DNA from: Symbiodinium natans
Lineage: Eukaryota; Sar; Dinophyceae; Suessiales; Symbiodiniaceae
Length of the DNA stretch: 64,000 bases
Direction of reading: 5' to 3'
Assembly: GCA_905221605.1 (NCBI GenBank)
Contig: CAJNDS010000101.1
Location: 1-64,000 of the forward strand
Below the pieces are notes generated by a model. It was given only the letters and a program-made list of their open reading frames with translations. It searched no databases and was not told the origin of the DNA. This document shows, piece after piece, positions 1 to 10,908 of the stretch (position 1 is its first letter; each line of letters begins with the position of its first letter). Made by a program: the position numbers and the translations under genes.

Positions 1-498
1 ACGGCCAGGCTCACAGTCGCCGACAGTTGTAACCCAGTCGCAACCCAAGATCCCGGGATGCTCAACCCCGAAGCGTCGTCTGAAGCCAGCCCATGGGCCC
101 CCAAGCCCAACCCCTCAAGCACCAACCAATGCAAACCCTCGATCCTAAACCCCAAACCCTAAGCCCTTGCAGTCCTAAACCCAGGCCCTCCCTTCCCGCT
201 TGGTTTTGGCGGCCTAAGCGGCCGGCGGCAGCTCCTAGCGACTGCTGAAGCCGCAACACCTGGGAAGTCCATTCAAATCAGTTCTCCAAATTCTGATCCC
301 ACTATGGGATACTCTAAAACGTAGCAAGCAGCGTTACGCCAGGACGTCAGGAGGGGACCCATCATTTAGAGATCCCGTACGGGGCACCCTCATATGAGCC
401 ATCAACTAAGCGAGCTCGGGGAAAAAAAACCTTCTGGAAAAAACCCGAGCCCCGCCACAAAGAGATCCATTTGACTCAGAGTTGCCAGTATAGAGGGC
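1..498. other. Gene-free edge with decayed telomere-like repeats
   Basis: I see no coding exon here. Positions 85-200 carry several imperfect copies of the CCCTAAA heptamer mixed with related AAACCC words. A short A-run lies at 421-428. This stretch is the 3' flank of the minus-strand exon chain that ends at 499. Confidence 0.6.
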
Positions 499-1122
499 TT
501 AGGGCTGGCTTGCGTGGATTGCAGAAGGAGTCTGAGCTTTCTTGTAGTTGACATGCAGATGGCCCGCTACATTGATGCGCAGTGTCAACCCCTCAAATGA
601 GATTCGAAGGTCCGCAGCTGGGAAACCTAAGTATTTTAGCCAGAGCCTCAAACCCTGTACCAAAGCCTCGTCGGCGATTGTCGCCAACTTCTCGATGGCC
701 TGCTCCTGCTGAAATTGGTTCTTTGTTACAAGCACGAGGCAGAGATCAGGGTCTAGTTACCGGCACCACCCCAACCCTGGCAACCAGACAGATGCTTCCA
801 AAGTTTCATATCCACTGACCCAACTCCTGCAACATGATACCGGCCCTAAAGCATTGCCTGCAGTTCTCGCGGCATCTGGTGGAGGTTGAACACCCTGGCG
901 GGCATGGGAAGACTTGGATGCTTCTGCTTAGACCCTGCTACCTGCATCCTCAATTAACAAGGCGTGCACATGTGCAAACTTCTCAATTTGAGAAAGCAAC
1001 TTTGCAACCGCAGCAATGCATCTAGTCTTCACGCCAGGCTAGAAAATCCGTCGTGAAAACCATGCAGTCAACCCGAGGACCCTACCATGGCGGATCATAC
1101 GCTTTCAGCTCATCTGAGGGGA

Positions 1123-1161
<39 letters not shown>

Positions 1162-4100
1162 AGACTGAGACTTGTGAGCCAAGAAAGATACATCCCAAAG
1201 CAGCCCTATACAATGCCACGGCCTGTTTCCCCAGCCCAAGCCAGAAGTATGCCTTATATGTTGAAGTACGACAGTACGACAACATTAAACTCTTAGGCTC
1301 AGAATGACGCAGAACATCACACTTGTTGAAATGTGCGCTGTGTATTCGTGATGCTAGCAGTCTGCCGAAGCCCACCTGAAGTAGGGACGCGGATGCTGAA
1401 GAGCCCGCTTGAAGTCCACAGGCGCAACCAAGATGCCCTCCTGCAAGGGCAGACGTGATGAATTTGGGTCAGCCACACAGCACAGTGTGCCATGACATCG
1501 TATGTGGCACCCTACAAGACTCTAGAAACGGAATCGCGCGGAAACATCACATGGCATGCATGTTATACATATACACATGCGCCGGGCTTTCTGAGCTTCC
1601 GGCATCGTCAAAGACAGCCTGCTCTTCGAAGGGCACGTTGAAGTAGTGGTTGATGTTCTGCCACATTCCGGTTGTTCGAGCCCATCTTGGGGTCTGTTTG
1701 TACATACGGGTGCCACAATGCAGAACAACCCCGAAGCATCTCTGCTTGTTCCAGGGACTTCGTGGGCGGCGTCAATTTTATGCACTTTCGAGCCAAGAGC
1801 CCTTTTCAAGCGCTTTGCCAGCGCAAAGAAAAACCGATGGCAAAAGCAAGGTAAAACAAGGGAAAGCAAGGTAAAGCAAGGCTAGAGCAAGGTTAGAGCA
1901 AGGTCAGTATGGCGCTCAGGACCTCCTTCAAGGTGCTGGCAAACTCCTCAGACTGGATGAGGGAGCCCATGTCATCAAGGCTGAACCAGTCGTAGGGCTG
2001 GCCCTGCGCAGAATGCACAGAATGCATGACCAGGCGTCTACTACGCATGTGAAAGAGAATCCACGAGACCCCCAGCCTTACCTCACCATTTCCCTGAGCC
2101 CCGCCTTGAACTCCACCCTCAGCATCCTGCCCTTCCCCGGCGACTGCGGAGCGTCCGGTGAGGGGCCGCCGGCACTGGGCAAGCTTAGCGAAGCTGGGGG
2201 AATTTGGGTTCAGGATGCGGCTGACATGAAAGGGGAGGTCCGTTTTTGTCTGGTTTGTCTGGTTGCCGTGCCTTGACAAAAAACGGCCTAAACTCTAAAC
2301 TTTCAACCCTCAACACGGAATCACAAACGTGCCACTGCAAGCGTCGCCAAGGGCTCCCTCTCACTCTCGCTCTTTTCTTTCTTTCTTTGGGGCTTGAGGG
2401 GAAAACCCCCCGCGCGACAGCGCGCCCCGGTCCCGCTCCCACTCTCGCTCTCTCGCTCTCTGTCTCTCTCGCGCTCGCCTGCAAGCAACTACCACCGAGA
2501 CCCGAAAGGGCAGCAGCATCCCAGCCCCCGGAAGCACTCTCCCCGAAAGTCCGAGCTCCCCCGACCGACCTTGGTGAGGCCATGGCCGGCCTGCACGCCT
2601 GGGCCTCGGTTTCACGGTGCGTTGGCAATCGAAGGGGAGGCGGGAGCAGAGGGGGTTTTGGGGTGCAGCGGGTTTTTGGGGGGTCAGCCAGGTCACCTTC
2701 CCATAACTAAAGACCATCTAACAAGTCTAACAAAGCCGAATGTGCCGGCCTGAACGGCCCAGCACTCCTGAATCCACGCGACGAACCCAGGTTGCCCAGC
2801 AGTGGAAAGAAGACATGTTCCTTTGCCCGCAGATCCACCCATCCAAACACCCGCATCTCCCATTCCCAGCACATGCACCATCGCATCGCCTGCACGTCCC
2901 GAAGCAAATCACGCTGTGTATGACTCCATGACTGTTTCCTCCTGCCTTTCGCTTTCAACATCTTGTAGCAGAATTCCAGCACAGGACCAGGCCGTGTTGC
3001 GAATTGGATTGCGGGAAAAGAGACCAAGGCTTCTGAAAGCCATCTTTCCTTGCAAGGCCTCTTCAGCTCCGAGGGACGGGCCCCTGCCCTGGCCTGTCTC
3101 ATGCACTCTTGGGCACCACTTCGAGTTGATGCTTAAGGCTTGTGAGGGTTTAGGCCTTACGTTCGCCTACGCTCCTGCTGCTTTTTGGTGAATACTGCGT
3201 AAACTATCCCAAGAAACATGCCAAGCACAAGAAATTTTGACGATGGCATGCTACAAGCATACACATCACCTTCGAACAGGTGTGCCCTGAGACCCTGCAC
3301 TCCTGGGCTGAGCGAGCTCCGAAATGGGCGTCAGCTCAGACCAGGTCGTTGGGCCACCCTTCGGGCAGATCCAACAATCGACATTGAACAACTACGGCGA
3401 CCCAGCATCTTGCAGGAGAGCGGTAAAACATGCTCAAGGCAGTCTGGGTATGTCTGGGTATGTCTTGTCTTGGCTTGCAGTAGGACGATCAAGCCCCAGG
3501 CAGGAGGAAAGGCGCTCCCCTGCAAGGCACGCCTTAATTAAAGAGATAGGCAAAACTTTTGCAGCCCAACTTGAGGCGGCATTCATGGCCCGAGCTACGG
3601 CCGATGCTACTTGCTGGCGACGAGAACCATGGCATCATCAACGTCCGCTGCGGGTAGCTTCGGCTCCGGCCGCGTATACTCCTCCCAAGATCACATCTCG
3701 ACATTGGCAAGGCTTGTGTTGTTCACAGATGCTAGGAAGTGCAGATGCAAACCATGCCAGCAGGGTTAGGCTATATCCCAAGCAGGCAAAGCAAGGGCGA
3801 GCCAGAGCAGACAGTGAAGCTTCTTGTGACAACAAGAACCATGATGGGCTATGGTACCCTGTAGCCCACTTTAAAGAGGCCCCTTCATAGGGTTGCTTAA
3901 GGGGATTACACAGGCTTCATAGAGCTGCCGAACTACTAGGCCAGTGCTCTGCATCCGCTAGAAAAGGTTTACACCCTCAATGTCCTCCCCGGCGAGGGAG
4001 GACGTTGGCGACGATGACTTTCATCATTGCGCATGGGGTCGCATGCGTGTTTCTGAGCTGGGCATGCTCCACCGCCACTTCCGAACTCCTTTTCCGGTCA

Positions 4101-4497
4101 ACAGCGACAACTTGCAAAAAAAAAAACAGACCATCCAACCTGCAACCTGCTTCACGACATGGATATGCTTGGCCGGAGTTCAAAAGATTCGCTCTTGCTC
4201 TTGCCGTTCAACTCGTTGATGGACAATTTGACCCGATCACCTGCCAGCGTCACAGATGACATGATGGACTCAGGGGGTTGAACTCCCCCCGCCCCACGCT
4301 TCGAAACTTGGTCTGCGCAGTTCGCGGTGCAAGTACATGACAGTGTCAGGGGCGTACTTCCGGTACACAGGAATTGCACTGGCCATGTAATAAGCTTGTC
4401 ACCTGTCACAATACCAAACCAGCGCACCTCTCCTTGTTCTCTCTCGCGACAGGCGGTTTCCTTCGAAGCTCGTTGCGGACGACCTTCTCCAACTCGC
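499..4497 (-). CDS. Unrecognised multi-exon gene, or 3' part of the TPR gene
   Basis: I do not recognise the family. On the minus strand a chain of exons keeps frame and phase: 4497-4428, 4378-4317, 4240-4169, 4088-3985, about 3683-3612, about 2165-2087, 2003-1923, 1693-1588, about 1520-1376, 1021-942 and 708-499, which ends in TAA. The 81-nt exon at 2003-1923 is 27 codons in phase 0 with a GT donor. It joins in phase the exon at 1693, which contains a Trp/Asn/Tyr-rich segment (MWQNINHYFNVPF). Donors are GC, GT and GA, all with AG acceptors. The first visible exon lacks a start codon and begins 401 bp below a possible GT donor (4898/4897) near the end of the TPR frame, and the phase fits. A further exon near 2900-2815 is uncertain. 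There is no clear catalytic motif. Individual exons are about 0.6 sure, their grouping less. Confidence 0.5.
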
Positions 4498-4889
4498 CTG
4501 GCAATAACACAGCGCATTGGCCTAGTTGCGAAAGTTGTGCAGATTCTTGATGATATATGCACAATGTTCGTTGTTGATCCAAAAATCTTAACTTGGCATC
4601 CAACATGGTTTCTATGCCGGTCTATATGTTTCCCTCAGTGCACATTGAGGTCAGTTTGCTACTTAGGCCATCCTTTAGTATTGCACACATTTGCTCCAAA
4701 GTTATCCAGGCCTAAAGGGCAACTTTCACAATGCAGAGCAGCTAAACCCGTGCCGAGTATTGTCATGCACATGCACTTGCAGGCTTGCACGCTTCCTTTC
4801 ACGCACCTTGCACAAGCTGATATCCATACTGGTCCATACTGCCATACTGCTTTCTGTGATTCGGTCTTTACCAGAAACGTCAGGCATCC

Positions 4890-6026
4890 TCACACAGTAC
4901 TCATGCCCTCGCGGTTGCGCGCCTCTTTCGCCTCCAGTACAGCTCGAAGGTTCTCCTGTGCCACTGCAGTGTCCGGGTGATCTGCCCCACGGATGGCTAT
5001 GAAACCTTCCACTGTTGACCGAAGCAGCACCTCGGCCTCGTCCAGTCGTCCCAACTCCAAGAGCGTCACAGCCAAGTTGTCCTGGCTGCGCAAGGTCTCA
5101 GGATCTCGAGAGCCTAGGAGAGTGGCGAAGCCCAGCGCAGCCTCACGAAAGAGAGGCTCCGCTTCACTGGGACGGCCTTTCTGATACAACAAAGCAGCGA
5201 GGTTGTCAGCACTCAATAAAGTATCCATGTCCGTCGCACCAAGCACTGCACGACAGCCCGCCAAAGCCTCTGCAAAAAGCTCCTCAGCTTCTTGGGTTTT
5301 TGTAGTGGAGAGAAGAACTGCCAAGTTGTTGATGCTCGTCAAGGTGTCAGGATCTAAGTTGCCGAGCACTGCCCGGCGCCTCGCAAGCGCCCGGCGGTAG
5401 AACTGCTCCGCTTCGACGACTTTGCCTTGCTTCTTCAGCAACACTCCCAGGTTGTTCATGCTGGTGAGGGTGCTCGGATCCTCTTCGCGTGGATCATTCC
5501 GAAGCCTTGCCTGCAAGATCTCCTGGTATAACTCCAGCGCCTCGCCGTATCTCGATTCACCTTGCGCTTTGAGAGCCACAGCCAGATTGTTGGCCGCCCA
5601 AAGCGAGTCAGCATCCAGGGCCCTGCGTCGGCAAATTTCCAGCGACTGTCGAAAAGCCGCCTCCGCCTCTACAGCTTGCGCTTTCTCACCCGTGGCTAAC
5701 AGTGCAACACCGAGATCGTCAAACGCCTCGGCTGCATCGTCCTGGAGGGCCGAGGCACGCAGCTGAGACACCAGGCCCCTGCGGCGCTGCAACTCCGCTT
5801 TTAAGTCTGCGCCCTGCAGGCGGCGCGCCCGATTGGCGGCATCTCCCTGGATGGCTCGTCGTGACACACGTGCTGTCCTCACCAATGCGGGTGCCAACAC
5901 CACCGGCAGTGTCCGGCGCCGGTTCCATGCACGATTTGGAGAGTCAGGCTTTGCCGACGCTCTGCAGGATCCATTCAGACAGGAGAGGGACAGGATGTGC
6001 GCGCGGGGCCCAGCAGCTGTCAGCAT
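4890..6026 (-). CDS. TPR-repeat protein (kinesin light chain-type repeats)
   Basis: This is one uninterrupted frame of 378 codons, exceptional beside intron-dense neighbours. Residues about 1-75 are Arg/Ala-rich and basic and could be an organelle-targeting leader or simply non-conserved. From about residue 98 to 365 there are six to seven tandem repeats with the 42-residue spacing of kinesin light chain and related TPRs. The core recurs as xxNLAxLLxxxGxxxEAExLxRxALxxxxxxLGxxxPDT. Such solenoids bind other proteins, so no enzymatic role is implied. The frame closes with TGA at its low-coordinate end. A GT donor candidate lies just before the stop (exon end at 4899, phase 1), so the last few residues may instead splice to the exon at 4497. 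Lack of introns could mean an older retroposed copy or simply a large first exon. Decayed telomere-like repeats lie immediately upstream. Confidence 0.85.
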   Translation of the reverse strand: MLTAAGPRAHILSLSCLNGSCRASAKPDSPNRAWNRRRTLPVVLAPALVRTARVSRRAIQGDAANRARRLQGADLKAELQRRRGLVSQLRASALQDDAAEAFDDLGVALLATGEKAQAVEAEAAFRQSLEICRRRALDADSLWAANNLAVALKAQGESRYGEALELYQEILQARLRNDPREEDPSTLTSMNNLGVLLKKQGKVVEAEQFYRRALARRRAVLGNLDPDTLTSINNLAVLLSTTKTQEAEELFAEALAGCRAVLGATDMDTLLSADNLAALLYQKGRPSEAEPLFREAALGFATLLGSRDPETLRSQDNLAVTLLELGRLDEAEVLLRSTVEGFIAIRGADHPDTAVAQENLRAVLEAKEARNREGMSTV

Positions 6027-6059
6027 TCGGAGCTCCCGCTGGGGAGCACAAGTGTTCGA

Positions 6060-6731
6060 TGTGAAACACTAAACTTGGCCAGTCGCTGCCAGCCGCAGCA
6101 CATGCAACACCAATGTCAGGGCTTAGGGCTCAGGGCTGAGGGATGTTGAGGGCTATTCGCAACGTTGGGATATAAGGCTTCGGGGAGACCGCACTTTTAA
6201 ATTGTGGTTGGGGTTTACTTTCGTTTTGGGGGAATTTTGAGATCTCAGTGTTGAGAGTTTAGGGTTTGGGTCTCAGGCTTTAGGGCTTTAGGCGGCTTTA
6301 GGGTTTCGATCAGGGTTTAGGGTTCAAGGTTTGGCGTTAGGGCTTTTGGGATCTGGGCCATTTAGGGTGTAGCTGGACGATCAACTCCCACAACCATCGA
6401 GGGTTCAGCTTTGCTGTTTAAGCCGAAATCCTGCTGAAGTATACAACCGTGGCAAACAGGACTTTGTACTTCAAGTGGTAAGTACCCGGCACTCAATTCT
6501 GTGACCAACCCCCCACTCCCAAAACTGACAGACCCAAACCCAAACCCCTTAACCCTTAAACCTAGTTCCCTGAACCCTAAAACCTTAAAGCCCTTAACCC
6601 TGAAGCCCGAAAGCCGTTAACCCTAAAGCATCCTAAAGCCCTAGACCTGAACCCTTAGAGCCTTAGCCTCAGCCCCGCAGGCCTAAACGCTAAAACCCCA
6701 CAAGCCCGAAAATCTCAACCAAATCTAAACC
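6060..6731. repeat. Decayed telomere-like repeats in opposite orientations
   Basis: There is no coding exon. From about 6240 to 6350 the plus strand reads as imperfect TTTAGGG repeats. From about 6530 to 6730 it reads as imperfect CCCTAAA repeats. The two blocks therefore face each other, separated by about 180 bp of unremarkable sequence. This is the spacer between the TPR frame and the three-exon gene upstream of it. Confidence 0.65.
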
Positions 6732-7698
6732 CTACAGTCCTACAGGATCCCCCCTCAAGCGGGCATTGCGAGCGTGCTGGATCTGCGACACCCTTGTGAA
6801 AGACACCTGCGCAGCGGGTGCAGAATCAGCAAGCTCTGAGCCAACGCTGCAGTGCACCAGTCTCTGGAGAAGAGCCTTGCCCAAACGCTCCTCTGTCTCT
6901 TGCGCGAGGTCTGCTTTGCTACATGGCAAGTCTGCGACTTATTGGATACCTGGCCCTCAAGGTATGACACAAAAACAGAATGGAAAAGTTTATGTCGAAC
7001 AGAAAAGCACGTTTATAAAAACAACATGCCATGTCGAGGGGAGGAGCATGGTTTGACCGGTCGATACATCTTGTCTGCACGCATCACGTCGCAGGCAGAC
7101 GCCGTTGGGTTTCTTCTTTGCTCTGTCGTGTCACCCTTTTGGTAATACCAAACGCGATCTTCCCGAGAACAGCGAAACTGAAATTGCTCGTGCCGCGAGT
7201 TCCTGCAAGCATACCGAGCAAGGACTCGGCAACGTCAAGCACAGACAACAAAAAACCGCCTCCTGCTTTCGCAAAGTAGTTTGCAAGATGTCGGAACTGA
7301 AACTGTCTAGTTGTTCCGGGCGCTTGTCCTACTTGCAGTTGCAGGGGTTGGGGTACTCAACAGCCGGCTGGCCTCCGCGGGTGATCGTGCACGTACGCTT
7401 GTTGATGCCCACATGCTCGTGCTTGAAGCTCATCGGCATGTTGAGCAGTGCTGCGACTCTTGGCGACGGATGGCTCGCAAGGCGACGCATTCACGTGGCA
7501 AAGTTCAAGGGCTGCAGGTTTAGGGCTGCAGGGGTCACGGGTTGAAGCTGTCACCTCATCAGGGAGGCATGCTGCTTGTTGTGGTGCTGGATTTAGCTTC
7601 TGAACTTTGCTCTCTCCTGAGGCAAGGTAATTAGCGGCAGCAGAGACTACTAGAGGTGCAGTCCCCTGCGGAATGAGGGCTCGGACGAGGGCTGCACT
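6732..7698 (-). CDS. Unrecognised small three-exon gene
   Basis: Three minus-strand exons join in phase: 7698 to about 7611, 7450 to about 7335 and 6910 to 6732. The last ends in TAG at 6734-6732. Introns start with GC and end with AG. Exon 1 encodes an Ala/Leu-rich helix-like stretch. Exon 2 encodes a basic segment containing HEHVGINKRTCTITRGG and a CNC-type cysteine pair near its end. Exon 3 encodes a Glu/Leu helix-like stretch (ETEERLGKALLQRL) and a basic tail. I do not recognise the family. The true start is not resolved: an ATG lies 27 nt above exon 1, and more exons could lie upstream before the satellite begins at 7.9 kb. It is the most distal minus-strand gene before the strand switch. 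Confidence 0.5.
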
Positions 7699-7811
7699 CT
7701 GCAAAGTAAAACGTGTGATTACCAAATACTCGACACAGAGATACTGTACTATGTGGCATGGACCTTTAGGGTCTATTTGGCACGCCCCTTTGTTTACTAT
7801 TTACAAAACTT

Positions 7812-7876
7812 CTTGAAAGTAGTAGTGGTAGTAGTAGTAGGAGTAGTAGGAGTAGTAGTAGTAGTAGTAGCAGTAA
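7812..7876. repeat. (GTA)n microsatellite
   Basis: About 60 bp of GTA/AGT trinucleotides with scattered GGA interruptions, seen directly. It marks the left edge of the gene-free repeat region. Confidence 0.85.
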
Positions 7877-7924
7877 ATGTAGATCCAGCCGGCCAACAGC
7901 CAGACTTAGGCAAGCACCCTCGCT

Positions 7925-8610
7925 TCGTGTTTCCTGTGACTTGGTAGGGGCCAGAGGTTTGTCGTATGTCCCCTCGCTTCGTCCCTTCGTGTTGTAAGGG
8001 TTGTGTAAGGGCTTTGGAGGTTTGTGTGCTTCCCCTTTCTCGTTCTTATAGGTTTTGGGGGAGCATCAAAATGATTAACATATATGATGTGTTTCCGTGC
8101 TCGTATTATGAGGGCTAGTGCCTGCCCTAGAGGTTTGTCGTATGTCCCCCCGCTTCGTGTTCCTGTGATTTGGTAGGGGGCTAAAGGTTTGTCGTGTGTC
8201 CCCTCCCTTCGTCCCTTCGTGTTGTAAGGGTTTTGGGAGGGTCCTGGAGGTTTGTCGTATGTCCCCTTTGTTCGTGCTTGTAGGGTCTGGGGAGTGTGTA
8301 GATGATAATCACATATCATGTGCTTCCGTGCTCGTATTATGAGGGGCTAGTGATTGGCCTGGAGGTTTGTCAGATGACGCCCCCGCTTCGTGATCCTGTG
8401 ATTTGGTAGGGGCCTAAAGGTTTGTAGTGTGTCGCCTCCCTTCATTCCTTCCTATTGTAAGGGTTCTGTGAGGGCCCTGGAGGTTTGTCGTATGTCCCCT
8501 TTCTTCTTGCTTGTAGGGTTTGGGGAGCATCTAGATGATAGAGGTTTGTCGTATGTCGTCTCCCTTCGTCCCTTCGTGTTGTAAGGGTTTTGTGAGGGCC
8601 CTGAAGGTCT
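7925..8610 (+). repeat. Satellite array, left arm (forward orientation)
   Basis: Tandem, diverged units recur in one orientation. The diagnostic word GAGGTTTGTCGTATGTCCCC appears roughly every 75-80 bp. Three such sub-blocks make a monomer of about 230-265 bp. One sub-block carries CCGTGCTCGTATTATGAGGG, another CTTCGTCCCTTCGTGTTGTAAGG, the third TCCTGTGATTTGGTAGGGG. Around 8600-8640 the orientation switches to the reverse complement, giving a head-to-head junction. Long frames translated from this DNA are by-products of the repeat. Confidence 0.85.
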
Positions 8611-10908
8611 AGGGCAGTTACTAGCGCCTCATAGTACGAGCACGGAAGCAAATGATAATGACAATCATCTAGACGCTGCCCAAATCCTACAAGCACGAAG
8701 AAAGGGGACATACGGCAAATTTGCAGGGCCCTCACAAAACCCTCACAACAAGAAGGGACGAAGGAAGGGCACATACGACAAACCTCTAGGACCCTCACGA
8801 AACCCTTACAACACGAAGGGACGAAGGGATTGTATCTAATTTCGTATATGGTAAAATGACATACGACAAATCTCCAGGACCCTAGCAAATCACATGAACA
8901 CGAAGCAGGGAGACATAAAACAAACCTCTAGGGCAGTCACTAGCCCCTCATAATACGAGCACGGAAGCAAATCATTTATGATAATCATCTAGACGCTCCC
9001 CACGCCCTACAAGCACGAAGAAAGGAGACATACGATAAATCTTCCAGGTCCAACAAAACCCTTGCAACTCAAAGGGACGAAGGGAGGGGGCACACGACAA
9101 ACCTCTTTAGGCCCCTACCACATCGCAGGAACAGAAAGCGGCGGGACATACGACAAACCTTTATGACAAACACCAGCCCCTCATAATACGAGCACGGAAG
9201 CAAATGATATATGACAGTTTTCTAGAAGATCCCCAAACCCTCTAAGAAGAAAGAAAGGTGACGTACGACAAACCTTCCCCCAACAAAGCAATTTCAACAC
9301 GAAGGGACGAAAGGAGGGGACATTCGACAAATCTCTGGCCCCTACCAAATCTCAGGAACACTAAGCGTGGGGACATACGACAAATCTCCAAGGGCCCTCA
9401 GAAAAATTTTATCAGCCTTACAACACGAAGGGACGAAGGCAGGGGACATACGACAAACCTGTAGGCCCCTACTACATCACAGGAACAAGGAAGCGGGGGA
9501 GGGGGCATACGACAAACCCCTAGGGCAGTCACTAGCCCCTCACAATACGAGCACGGAATCAAATTATATGTCAGTCGTTTAGACGCTCCCCAAACCCTAC
9601 AAGTGAGAAGAAAGGGGACACACGGCAATTTTGCAGGGCTCTCACAAAACCCTTGCAACACGAAAGGACGAAGCGAGGGAACGTATGACAAACCTCTAAG
9701 CCCCTACCAAATCACAGGACCAAGGAAACGGGGGGACAAATGACAAACCTCTAGGACAGCCACTAGCCCCTCATAGTTTGAGCACGGAAGCAAATCATAT
9801 ATGACGATCATCTAGACTCTAGACGCTCCCCCAAACCCTACAAGCTCGAAGAAAGTGGATATACGACTAGCCTCCAGGGCCCTCACAAAACCCTAACCAC
9901 CCATACAACGCGAAGGGACGAAGGAAGGGGACATACGACAAACCTCTAGGGCAGTCAGTAACCCCACATAGTACGAGCACGGAAGCAAATGATGTATGGT
10001 AATCATCTCGACGCTCCGCAAACTCTCCAAGCACGAAGAAAGGGACACACGACAAACCTTCAAGGCCCAACAAAACCCCTACAACACGAAGGGGCGAAAG
10101 GAGGGGACATACGACAAAGCTCTAAGCCCCTACCAAATCTCAGGAACAGGAATCGGGGGGACATACGACAAACCTCTAGGGCAATCATGGGCAATCACTA
10201 GCCCCTCACAATACGAGCACGGAATCAAATTATATGTCAGTCGTCTAGACGCTCCCCAAACCCTACAAGTGAGAAGAAAGGGGACACGCGGCAAATTTGC
10301 AGGGCTCTCACAAAACCCTTGCAACACGAAAGGACGAAGCGAGGGAACGTATGACAAACCTCTAAGCCCCTACCAAATCACAGGACCAAGGAAACGGGGG
10401 GGACAAATGACAAACCTCTAGGACAGCCACTAGACCCTCATAGTTTGAGCACGGAAGCAAATCATATATGACGATCATCTAGACTCTAGACGCTCCCCCC
10501 AAACCCTACAAGCTCGAAGAAAGTGGATATACGACTAGCCTCCAGGGCCCTCACAAAACCCTTACCACCCATACAACGCGAAGGGACGAAGGAAGGGGAC
10601 AAAAGACAAACCTCTAGGGCAGTCACAAACCCCACATAGTACGAGCACGGAAGCAAATGATGTATGGTAATCATCTCGACACTCCTCAATTCTCCAAGCT
10701 CGAAGAAAGGGGACACACGACAAGCCTTCAAGGCCCAACAAAACCCCTACAACACGAAGGGGCGAAAGGAGGGGACATACGACAATGCTCTAGGCCCCTA
10801 CCAAATCTCAGGAACAAGAATCGGGGGGACATACGACAAACCTCTAGGGCGATCACTAGCCCCTCACAATACGAGCACGGAATCGAATTATATATATATA
10901 TATATATA
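8611..10908 (-). repeat. Satellite array, right arm (reverse orientation) with ~665-bp higher-order unit
   Basis: Same satellite as the left arm, reverse-complemented (GGGGACATACGACAAACCTC). The landmark GAGCACGGAA falls near 8647, 8957, 9190, 9550, 9783, 9976, 10215, 10448, 10643 and 10875. Spacings near 232, 193 and 239 bp repeat in that order, so 9550-10215 and 10215-10875 are two copies of a three-monomer higher-order unit of about 665 bp, nearly identical over long runs. The array is interrupted at 10909 by the inverted-repeat element and resumes at 13092. Confidence 0.85.

Noticed and set aside
2246-2753. Overlapping 120-155-codon frames on both strands around 2.2-2.75 kb
   Set aside because: The CT/GA-rich run at 2430-2475 keeps several frames open by chance. 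Only the short minus-strand exon ending at 2087 has a canonical donor and joins in phase to its neighbour.
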